Positions 57,903 through 64,000 of a stretch of 64,000 nt of DNA are shown one piece after another. Position 1 is the first letter of the stretch; each line of letters begins with the position of its first letter. This DNA comes from Streptomyces sp. NBC_01276 (GTDB taxonomy: Bacteria > Actinomycetota > Actinomycetes > Streptomycetales > Streptomycetaceae). Location of the stretch: positions 62,001 to 126,000 of the forward strand of contig NZ_CP108443.1 of assembly GCF_041435355.1 (NCBI RefSeq). The letters run 5' to 3'. The notes under the pieces were generated by a model. It saw only the letters and a list, made by a program, of their open reading frames with translations, ran no database searches and was not told the origin of the DNA. A program made the translations under genes and the position numbers.

Positions 57903-58093
57903 GGTCGTGCCTTTCGGGAGTGCTCATGAACGGCGCTCCCGGACGACCTATCGCCCGACCGTGACCCCGGAGGGGAGCACCCGTGTCGATACTGCGTTCA
58001 CGGGTACCACCTCCTCGTTCTCTCGCACGGCCTCCGGAAAACTAGCAGTGGTGGCCGTGGTCCGCCAAGAGGATTTCGCGCAGGTCGAGAGGC

Positions 58094-58432
58094 TCAGTGC
58101 TGGACCGCTGTGCAGGTGACCGTGGTCTTGCCGTCTGCCGTCTTGACCGTGTACTTGCTGCCGGTGAGACCGCCGAGGTCGAACCGTCCCGACTTGTCGA
58201 TGGGGACCGAGCCCGAGGTGGAGCCGGAGTAGGTCACCGTCGTACCGGCGGGGAATCCTTCGCCCCACACGTGGTACTTGCCGACTGAGTCCACCTCGAC
58301 GTTGCACTTCGCGGCTGCGGGGGCCGTGGTGGCCGTGGTGGCCGAAGCATGGGCGGCGACGGTGGGGCCCACCACGAGTGCGGGGGCCACCAGGAGCGTG
58401 AGTGCTGCAAGACGACGTGTCCGGTTCATCAT
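58094..58432 (-). CDS. Small secreted protein with one beta domain
   Basis: 112 residues, ATG at 58432 (or the next ATG). Signal peptide LAALTLLVAPALVVGPTVAA, cut before HASA. Mature domain: KCNVEVDSVGKYHVWGEGFP, AGTTVTYSGSTSGSVPIDKS, GRFDLGGLTGSKYTVKTADG, KTTVTCTAVQH. Two Cys (KCN, TCT) probably form a disulfide at the edges of an Ig-like fold. Likely an extracellular binding protein. Confidence 0.7.
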   Translation of the reverse strand: MMNRTRRLAALTLLVAPALVVGPTVAAHASATTATTAPAAAKCNVEVDSVGKYHVWGEGFPAGTTVTYSGSTSGSVPIDKSGRFDLGGLTGSKYTVKTADGKTTVTCTAVQH

Positions 58433-58940
58433 TCAACCTGCCTTGGACGCTGACGGTGCGGCCGGTGCGGCCGGTGCGGTGCGATGGCTCCAAAGCCCGC
58501 GGCAGCGGTCGAGCCGCTCTGCCGCACAAATGGCCGTTCCATCCTATCGTCCGGTTTGTCCTGCGGCATCTCGCGGATGGCCTTGACCGCGGCGAGCGGA
58601 ATGCCCCCGGCCGAGGCACTTCGTCGTGTTGGGCCGTCCCGAGCGTTGGGCAGTGCAGGAGTCGGCGGGGTCCACCCGCCCTTCGCCTGTCTGGTCGAGC
58701 ACCTGCCGGAAGAAGGCCTCCAGCCGGGCCGGGCGGGAGTCGAAGGCGCGGGGCCGGGGCAGGCGCGCGGGGCCGCCGGGGCCGTCCGCGTCGGACCGGC
58801 CCACGAAGGGCGGCCCGGCTCCGGCTCCGTGATCACACCCGCCACCTCGTGTTCATCACTCAGGCCGGCCCCGTGCCGAGACGGTCTCTGCGGCTACGCT
58901 TCTCAGGGCAGTCGATGGTGAGCACGACCGGGGGGAAACC
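58433..58940. other. Gap without a supported gene
   Basis: Short frames on the minus strand have natural-looking composition (PRAFDSRPARLEAFFRQVLD in one frame, GGIPLAAVKAIREMPQDKPD in another), which suggests a decayed gene with a frameshift around 58640. No start, RBS or family could be assigned. Confidence 0.35.
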
Positions 58941-59495
58941 GTGAACAGACCACTGCTGTTCCTCGACGTGGACGGGCCGCTCAACCCCTATGCGGCCGAG
59001 CCGGAGCAGTGCCCCGACGGCTACACCACGCTCAGAACGCCCCTGGACGGCGAGGCTCCTGAAGAGCACGGGAGCATCTCGTCCCGGCGGCGCCCCCCGC
59101 GGGTCTGGCTCAACCCCGAGCACGGGCGGTCCCTGCTCCGGCTCGGTTTCGAGCTGTGCTGGGCCACCTCATGGATGGACGACGCCAACCGGTGGATCGC
59201 ACCGGTGCTCGGTCTTCCGGAACTTCCCTTCGTCGACTTCGGCGACGTCCTGTTCCAGGAACGCCCCGATGGAGTCCACTGGAAGACCGGTCCGCTGGTG
59301 GACTACGCCAACGGCCGTCCCTTCGCCTGGGTGGACGATGAACAGAGCGAGCTGGATCAGACGTACGTGACCGCCCACCATCGCGGGTCCGGGCTCCTGC
59401 ACCACGTCAACCCGCGGGTCGGCCTGCGCGAGAACGACTTCCACACGCTCGCCGACTTCGCCCGGTCGCTGGACACTCCACGAGCCACCGGCTGA
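58941..59495 (+). CDS. HAD-like protein
   Basis: 184 residues from a GTG at 58941. The opening MNRPLLFLDVDGPLNPYAAE carries the HAD nucleophile motif DxDG. Then VWLNPEHGRSLLRLGFELCW, ATSWMDDANRWIAPVLGLPE (second motif), WKTGPLVDYANGRPFAWVDD (Lys and acidic motif IV) and LDQTYVTAHHRGSGLLHHVN, PRVGLRENDFHTLADFARSL. It resembles the small HAD-like domain family found in bacterial RNA-repair contexts. Phosphatase activity is plausible; substrate unknown. Confidence 0.8.
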   Translation: MNRPLLFLDVDGPLNPYAAEPEQCPDGYTTLRTPLDGEAPEEHGSISSRRRPPRVWLNPEHGRSLLRLGFELCWATSWMDDANRWIAPVLGLPELPFVDFGDVLFQERPDGVHWKTGPLVDYANGRPFAWVDDEQSELDQTYVTAHHRGSGLLHHVNPRVGLRENDFHTLADFARSLDTPRATG

Positions 59496-59633
59496 GCACG
59501 TCGTCGGCGCTTCCGGCAACCATGCGGACACACGGTCAAGCTCCCTGGTAGGGCGGGAGAACCGCCGCAGCCGGAGGCCGCCACGCCCGGGTAAGGGCCT
59601 TGTCCCTCGGCACCCCGGCGCCGGCCGAACAGG

Positions 59634-59664
59634 TCGTTAGCGGAGCGCTAGCAGATCGTTAGCG
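59634..59664. promoter_or_regulatory. Direct repeat TCGTTAGCG upstream of the RlpA-like gene
   Basis: TCGTTAGCG at 59634-59642 and 59656-59664, exactly 22 bases apart (about two helical turns), with the palindrome GCTAGC between them. Candidate regulatory site about 145 bases before the ATG at 59809. Confidence 0.5.
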
Positions 59665-59808
59665 AGGTTCGTGATCATGGATCCTCCGCGATCGTCGGCC
59701 CATACAGGTGGCCATCGCGCCGGCGTGGTCGCGAGGACCGTCGTACGGCACAGCCCCTGCGACTCCCCCGAATCCGCGCCGCAGAACGCGACATTCAGAG
59801 AGAGAACG

Positions 59809-60534
59809 ATGCGAGCAAGAATCGCCAAGACCGCGGTGGCCGCGCTACTGGCCGCCGGCCCCGCTGCCGTGATCACCGCCGCCACCGCCTCTGCCTCGGA
59901 GGACACCGTCACCAGCATCTCGGCGGCGAGCGCTTCGGAACTGCAGGGGGAGCCCGACTCGGCCGAGGCCGAGCTGCCGCTGCCGCTTTCCGCTCTCGCT
60001 CCGGAGCCGGGCAGGACGACGGCACCGCCCACGAAGCCGGAGCCGGGCAAGACCACGGCAGCGCCCCCGAAGCCGAAGCCCGGGAAGACCACTGCGGCAC
60101 CCCCGAAGCCGAAGCCGGGGAAGACCACCGCAGCGCCCCCGAAGCCGAAGCCGGGGAAGACCACGGCAGCGCCCCCGAAGCCGAAGCCGGGGAAGACCAC
60201 CGCAGCGCCCCCGAAGCCGAAGCCCGGCAAGAGCTCGGAGGGAACGGCGGACTTCTTCTCCGGCAATGGTGTGGCCGGGGCGTGCGGCCGGCAGATCAGC
60301 GACAGTGATTTCGCTGTCGCGCTCGACCCGATCACGTTCGGAACCGGAAACCCGGCCCCTCACTGCGGCCAGAAGGTCGTGGTCACGTACAAGGGAAAGT
60401 CCATCGTCGCGACGGTCCTTGACGCCAGCCCCACCGCGCAGAAGCACGACCTGGACCTGACGCCCGCCGCGTTCAGCGCACTCGCTCCCCTCGACCAGGG
60501 GAGGATCAACGTCACCTGGAGTTTCACGGAGTAG
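59809..60534 (+). CDS. Secreted Pro-rich-repeat protein with a double-psi beta-barrel (RlpA/expansin-like)
   Basis: 241 residues, ATG at 59809 with GAGAGAGAA upstream. Signal peptide AVAALLAAGPAAVITAATAS. Residues about 79-140 are five copies of the 12-residue unit PGKTTAAPPKPK, a rigid extended basic stalk. The C-terminal domain (about 146-241) has FFSGNGVAGACGRQISDSDF, AVALDPITFGTGNPAPHCGQ, KVVVTYKGKSIVATVLDASP and KHDLDLTPAAFSALAPLDQG, RINVTWSF. The pattern (C-G, the A-L-x-P start, the D-L-T-P-A-A-F acid loop) fits a DPBB/RlpA-like domain that acts on peptidoglycan or glycans. The Lys/Pro stalk may bind the anionic wall. Confidence 0.85.
   Translation: MRARIAKTAVAALLAAGPAAVITAATASASEDTVTSISAASASELQGEPDSAEAELPLPLSALAPEPGRTTAPPTKPEPGKTTAAPPKPKPGKTTAAPPKPKPGKTTAAPPKPKPGKTTAAPPKPKPGKTTAAPPKPKPGKSSEGTADFFSGNGVAGACGRQISDSDFAVALDPITFGTGNPAPHCGQKVVVTYKGKSIVATVLDASPTAQKHDLDLTPAAFSALAPLDQGRINVTWSFTE
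60043..60228. repeat. 36-base tandem repeat encoding PGKTTAAPPKPK
   Basis: Five nearly identical 36-base units inside the RlpA-like gene. The codon use differs slightly between copies, so they are older than a recent slippage. Copy number may vary between strains. Confidence 0.85.
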
Positions 60535-60775
60535 CCGGCTCGCCCGCCACCAGGGCGTAGCAGCCGGCCTGCGCATGCGGGGACAGCACGACCCTGCGTA
60601 GGACGAAGCCTCCCCCGGCCGGGGGAGGCTCGGCGGTCGGGGCCGGCTGCGGGGGCGAGGAACGCGGCCGGGACCGGGCCGCGGGCGGCCCTGGAGGGCG
60701 TGGTGCGCGTTGCACGTGCTGGACCCCCCATCTGGCGCGTGCAACCGCCGCCTGTGCGCCCGCGTCGGAGATCTC

Positions 60776-61252
60776 ATGATCGTTCTGTTGGTGATCGGCG
60801 GCGTTCTCATCCTGGCGGCGGCCATGGCCGGCGCGGCGTCCGTCTGCGGGGGCGTCGCGCTTCGCGAGCGCCCGCTGCTCCCGCTGCGCCCGCTGCTGAG
60901 GGTGGCCGCCTGCTTCCAGCTGTCGTCGGCCGCCTTCGCGATCGCGGCCTTGGCCCTGGGGTGGGGGCACATGACCGGCTTCAACGTCCCCGAGCCCTAC
61001 GCCCAGTGCAACGGAATGGGGCGCGACCGGACCGCCCCGCAGCGGTACCTGGTGACGAAGTCGGTGTTCCCCGTTTCCGTCGTCTGCTCCGACGGACCTG
61101 ACGGCACGGACGGAGACGAGCAGGTTCCGGGCTGGGTCAACCCGACCGTCTCCGTGGCCTCCGGGGTGGGCGTCGCGAGCCTGGTGGCGGCCCCCATCAC
61201 GGCCCGGCGGCGACACCGCCGCCCGGACCGGGGCGAGTCCACGGCTGCGTGA
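60776..61252 (+). CDS. Membrane protein of unknown function
   Basis: 158 residues from an ATG at 60776 with GGAGATCTC just before. Three hydrophobic segments: IVLLVIGGVLILAAAMAGAA, VAACFQLSSAAFAIAALALG and TVSVASGVGVASLVAAPITA, with an external loop of about 65 residues with Cys (PYAQCNGMGR, VSVVCSDGPD). Basic C-terminus ARRRHRRPDRG. No family assigned. Confidence 0.65.
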   Translation: MIVLLVIGGVLILAAAMAGAASVCGGVALRERPLLPLRPLLRVAACFQLSSAAFAIAALALGWGHMTGFNVPEPYAQCNGMGRDRTAPQRYLVTKSVFPVSVVCSDGPDGTDGDEQVPGWVNPTVSVASGVGVASLVAAPITARRRHRRPDRGESTAA

Positions 61253-61381
61253 GGGGCTCGGCAAACCCTGTCACAGCACCCAGCATTCAAACCCTCCATT
61301 TCGTACACCTGTTCCTATATGCTGCGATCGCACCACCAAGGTCCTTTCTCTGTACGTGACTTACTCCCCAGGGGGACTACA

Positions 61382-61930
61382 GTGAAGCGCTTGATCGCAC
61401 GCATGACGTGCACGCTCGGACTGCTGCTCGGCAGCCTGGCCGCGACGACCGCTCCGGCAGGCGCGGCGCCCGCCACCGACATGACCACCATCACGAACGT
61501 GGCCGGCGGATCGTGTCTGGAGATGCCCGGGTGGACCGGCCAGCCGGGTGCCCAGGCCGCGGTGTGGGGCTGTAACGGCGGCGACAACCAGAACTGGGTC
61601 TTCAACAGCGTGGGCGGTGGCTTCTTCCGGATCGTCAACCGTTCCTCGGGCCAGTGCCTGGAGCTGGCAGGGCTGCCGCCGACCACCTCCAACGGAACCG
61701 CGGTCACGCAGTGGCCGTGCAACAACGGCCGCAACCAGCTCTGGTGGTTCGACCACTGGCGCAACGTCAACGGCCAGGCCACTGCCGAGCTCAAGAGCGC
61801 CTATACCGGGTGCTTGGAGATCAACGGCTGGCAGGCGGGCACCTGGGGCACCGGAGCCCAGCTGTGGAGCTGCAACAACGGCGACAACCAGCGCTGGGCC
61901 TTCGCGCGCGACTTCATCTACAACCACTGA
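61382..61930 (+). CDS. Secreted ricin-B-type lectin (beta-trefoil)
   Basis: 182 residues from a GTG at 61382 with AGGGGGAC upstream. Signal peptide TLGLLLGSLAATTAPAGAAP. The rest is one ricin-B beta-trefoil with Q-x-W-type repeats: TNVAGGSCLEMPGWTGQPGA, VWGCNGGDNQNWVFNSVGGG, IVNRSSGQCLELAGLPPTTS, QWPCNNGRNQLWWFDHWRNV, KSAYTGCLEINGWQAGTWGT and LWSCNNGDNQRWAFARDF. Each repeat keeps a Cys pair and a Gln/Asn-x-x-W core. Likely binds galactose- or cell-wall-type glycans. No catalytic domain; it is a free lectin. Ends near a large inverted repeat. Confidence 0.88.
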   Translation: MKRLIARMTCTLGLLLGSLAATTAPAGAAPATDMTTITNVAGGSCLEMPGWTGQPGAQAAVWGCNGGDNQNWVFNSVGGGFFRIVNRSSGQCLELAGLPPTTSNGTAVTQWPCNNGRNQLWWFDHWRNVNGQATAELKSAYTGCLEINGWQAGTWGTGAQLWSCNNGDNQRWAFARDFIYNH

Positions 61931-61956
61931 CGGGCCCGCCGGCCTGAACCCGTGGT

Positions 61957-62014
61957 GCTCCGCCCGGTGGTTCTCCTGAGGGTGCGGTTCCCGTCGAGAA
62001 CCACCGGGCGGAGC
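61957..62014. terminator. 19-bp perfect inverted repeat
   Basis: GCTCCGCCCGGTGGTTCTC (61957-61975) and GAGAACCACCGGGCGGAGC (61996-62014), 20-base loop. It begins 26 bases after the lectin stop and is a very stable transcript-ending structure. Confidence 0.8.
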
Positions 62015-62208
62015 TGCGTCCAGCCCTTGATCAGGGCGGCACGGTCCGCGTCCTGATGTGCCGCCGGCCGACGGGAAGCGGTGTTCGAAGGGGGCTGTAT
62101 TCCGCTCCACGCCGCCATCCGGGCGAAGGCGCCACCGCGTACCTCGCTGTCCGCCGACCTCACCACCGAATCCGACGCATCCGACCACCCGCGAGGACCC
62201 CACAGCTG

Positions 62209-62679
62209 ATGTCCCTATGGCCTTCGATCGTTGCCGTACTCGGTACCCTGGCCGGCGCCCTGACCGCCGGGCTCCTCCAGCACCGTTCGGCACGCACCGC
62301 ACGCGCCGAGGAGCGCGCCGACAGCCACCGCCAGGACCGGCTCGGCGCCGTCACCGACTTCGCGGCCGCCCTGGACGCGCACCGCTCGGCGATGTTCCAT
62401 CGGGAGCGTCTGGCCCTGGCCGGGGCGGGCGCCGAGCACCAGCTGGAGGCCCAGACGAGGTCCCACGACACCCGGGCGGCCATCACCGCGCCCCACATCC
62501 GCCTTCAGGTCCTGGTCCCCGAACTGGCCGGCCCCGCCCAACTGGCCGCGGACGCCACCTACGAGCTGCGCAAGGCCGGCGACCGGACCGAGCTGGACAC
62601 CCAGCGGCATGCGGCCAAGGAAGCGTCAGCCGCCTTCATCGCCGCGGCCGCCTCGCTGCTGAGCCCCGGCAACCGCTGA
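62209..62679 (+). CDS. KilB-like protein
   Basis: 156 residues from an ATG at 62209; the open frame starts at 62056 but the upstream part is not protein-like. A hydrophobic N-terminus (LWPSIVAVLGTLAGALTAGL) is followed by a basic, coiled-coil-like middle (LQHRSARTARAEERADSHRQ) and an alanine-rich helical end (AATYELRKAGDRTELDTQRH). It resembles Streptomyces KilB-like proteins associated with plasmid-spread genes. Its 3' end overlaps the opposing 2H phosphoesterase gene by 54 bases. Confidence 0.65.
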   Translation: MSLWPSIVAVLGTLAGALTAGLLQHRSARTARAEERADSHRQDRLGAVTDFAAALDAHRSAMFHRERLALAGAGAEHQLEAQTRSHDTRAAITAPHIRLQVLVPELAGPAQLAADATYELRKAGDRTELDTQRHAAKEASAAFIAAAASLLSPGNR

Positions 62680-63189
62680 CCCGAGCGGCACGCTCAACCG
62701 CGGTCGCCAGCCTTCCTCCGTCAGCGCCACCAGCTGGACCGCCGCCGCGCGGGCGCGCAGCGGCAACAGGCTGCCGACCGCAGCGCGCACCCGGCCGGCG
62801 GCCGTCGGGTCGTCCGCACCCATGGCGACCGTGACATGGGCGGCGGGACGCGCCCCGAAGCGGCCTCCGTACGGGCGCAGCCCGGGCCACTGGGCGCGGA
62901 ACGCATCGACGACCGGTTGGAGTTCCGGAACGGTGACGGCGACGAAGCCGGACGCGGTCACGACCTCGTCCAACAGCAGATCGGCTGCCGGAAGACCCGC
63001 CGCCAGGGAACGCACGCCTTCCTCGTCCCGGCATGTCAGCGCCGATTCCGGCACGAACGGGTAGAGGAGCGAGACGTGCGCCGGCACCCCCCGGCGGACC
63101 AGCGCCGGGTCGATGCGCCACGCCGCATCGAGAAGCGGGGCGGCATCGGGCAGAACGATGACGACGGCAGTGGTCCCTGGCTCTGGCAC
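62626..63189 (-). CDS. 2'-5' RNA ligase-like 2H phosphoesterase
   Basis: 187 residues, ATG at 63189. The two H-x-S/T-x motifs of the family are visible: VPAHVSLLYPFVPES (HVS) and ARPAAHVTVAMGADDP (HVT). Other parts fit: TTAVVIVLPDAAPLLDAAWR at the start and AVQLVALTEEGWRPRLSVPL near the end. Family members act on 2',5' or cyclic phosphodiesters in RNA or small nucleotides; the substrate here is unknown. It overlaps the KilB-like gene tail to tail. Confidence 0.85.
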   Translation of the reverse strand: MPEPGTTAVVIVLPDAAPLLDAAWRIDPALVRRGVPAHVSLLYPFVPESALTCRDEEGVRSLAAGLPAADLLLDEVVTASGFVAVTVPELQPVVDAFRAQWPGLRPYGGRFGARPAAHVTVAMGADDPTAAGRVRAAVGSLLPLRARAAAVQLVALTEEGWRPRLSVPLGSAVAGAQQRGGRGDEGG

Positions 63190-63300
63190 GCCATCATCAT
63201 CGCAGGTCAGGTACGGGAACCGACACTGCCCGGCACGACATCGTCGAAGCGGTCCGAGCTTCGCCGCCCTGCATGGTGAGGGTGAGGGCGGGCGGCGGCG

Positions 63301-63726
63301 CTACAGCTTGATCTGCCCCGTCAGCCACCATTCGAGGTACTTGGCCAAGCTCGGTGCCGCCCAGGTACGGCTGTCGTCCTCGTGGTTCCAGACGAAGACG
63401 TCGGGCCGGTCGATCCTGGGGAGGAGTGCGAAGAGGTCTCCGTTCCCCGCGTCCGCGAAGAAGAGCAGCGGATCGAACGGCATGTACAGCTTGGTGAGCC
63501 CGGCGTCCTCGCGCAGGGTCCGGTTCTCGGACGCGATGCGTTCGGCGGACCAGATGAGCCCGTCACCGTACTCGTCCTCCATGCCGTTGCTCTCGCGGAG
63601 CAGGGCGACGAGTTCCGCGGGCAATGGATGGCCGAGCGTCGTCGCGCAGTGGATGAGCGACGCCTCCGACACCGGTGGCCGGAAGACGGCCGTACCGGGC
63701 AGCGCCGCAACGACTTGGGTCCACAC
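63301..63726 (-). CDS. SMI1/KNR4 family protein
   Basis: 141 residues from a GTG at 63726 with GGAGGT upstream. SUKH-type layout: EASLIHCATTLGHPLPAELV, ALLRESNGMEDEYGDGLIWS, FDPLLFFADAGNGDLFALLP, and DVFVWNHEDDSRTWAAPSLA. The family includes many polymorphic-toxin immunity proteins. No toxin gene is next to it, so the partner is unknown. Confidence 0.85.
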   Translation of the reverse strand: MWTQVVAALPGTAVFRPPVSEASLIHCATTLGHPLPAELVALLRESNGMEDEYGDGLIWSAERIASENRTLREDAGLTKLYMPFDPLLFFADAGNGDLFALLPRIDRPDVFVWNHEDDSRTWAAPSLAKYLEWWLTGQIKL

Positions 63727-63922
63727 CGTTGAACTCGACCTCCATGAGCCTTGGCCCGTGATGGAGCCGGCGGGCCTCCGGCCCCGCCGACGCGAGACCG
63801 GGCTGCGACTCGACCAGCGTGACCGATCGTCGAGCGAAGAGTACGGCTGCGGCCGGGACGGCCCCGCACCGGCCCCAGGACCGTGCGGGGCTCGGCGCCG
63901 TCGGCATGGGGCCCGGTGCCGG

Positions 63923-64000
63923 TTACGCCTCCGCTTCGGCCAGGGGCTGGTCCGGTTCGGTGGCCAGGACCAGTTGGGTGACGTCGAAGCCGTCCGGGGT
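63923..64000 (-). CDS. C-terminal end of an unidentified protein (partial)
   Basis: A minus-strand frame open to the window edge reads TPDGFDVTQLVLATEPDQPL and AEAEA, then TAA at 63923-63925. Too short to classify. It runs in the same direction as the SUKH gene. Confidence 0.45.
   Translation of the reverse strand, partial: TPDGFDVTQLVLATEPDQPLAEAEA

Noticed and set aside
1..64000. CRISPR arrays, tRNA or rRNA genes
   Set aside because: No spaced direct-repeat array was seen, no cloverleaf-like sequence with a conserved T-loop was noticed, and no rRNA core sequence was recognised.

Overview
The window is very GC-rich actinobacterial DNA and almost certainly comes from a Streptomyces chromosome. 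The evidence is GTG and TTG starts, ATGA/GTGA stop-start overlaps, long alanine/glycine/arginine-rich proteins, many secreted proteins, and families typical of the genus (DUF6247, DUF6193, tripeptidyl aminopeptidase, KilB-like, ricin-B lectin, YukJ/DUF2278). No rRNA, tRNA or CRISPR array was seen.

Bases 1-20600 look like a chromosome-arm scrap yard. A clipped toxin-antitoxin-like pair opens the window. Broken genes follow: a secreted protein with compensating frameshifts, two FG-GAP/VCBS tails, an endonuclease/exonuclease/phosphatase gene with its middle missing, an HNH nuclease remnant, and pieces of IS5, ISL3 and IS21 elements. Three IS elements have both ends visible: an IS5-type unit carrying a P-loop kinase-like passenger (14623-16184), an abutting IS5-family copy with an apparent programmed -1 frameshift (16187-17260), and an internally deleted IS630 copy (19425-20586). 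Intact genes among them include a YukJ/lamin-tail protein, a TetR/monooxygenase pair with two operator-like palindromes, a secreted pore-former-like protein, a three-gene YbjQ-type operon and a DUF6193 protein.

Bases 20800-27400 hold an OmpR-type two-component system, a lipoprotein thioredoxin with a DsbD-N-like partner, a membrane-anchored protein and a CAP-domain protein. The thioredoxin and CAP genes share an identical 16-base upstream element, which suggests co-regulation.

Bases 27641-34325 form one minus-strand, translationally coupled six-gene unit: 2OG-Fe(II) oxygenase, methyltransferase, fold-type III PLP decarboxylase, MFS exporter, ATP-grasp ligase and FemX/GNAT-like acyltransferase. 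Each start overlaps or nearly touches the previous stop, and a 16-bp perfect palindrome overlaps the likely promoter. The composition fits a compact pathway for a modified, ligated and exported amino-acid derivative. I do not recognise it as a characterised cluster. It is the best candidate for an undescribed system here.

Bases 34800-64000 are mostly ordinary accessory genes: a HEAT-repeat protein, secreted tripeptidyl aminopeptidase, VOC protein, FAD monooxygenase, DoxX/TetR pair, phospholipase D-like protein, NADAR protein, secreted EEP phosphatase, a metallophosphoesterase/MFS/beta-propeller operon, glycosyltransferase, HxlR/NmrA pair, dienelactone-hydrolase-like protein, small secreted proteins, RlpA-like repeat protein, ricin-B lectin, KilB-like protein, 2H phosphoesterase and SMI1/KNR4 protein. 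Strong hairpins separate several of them.
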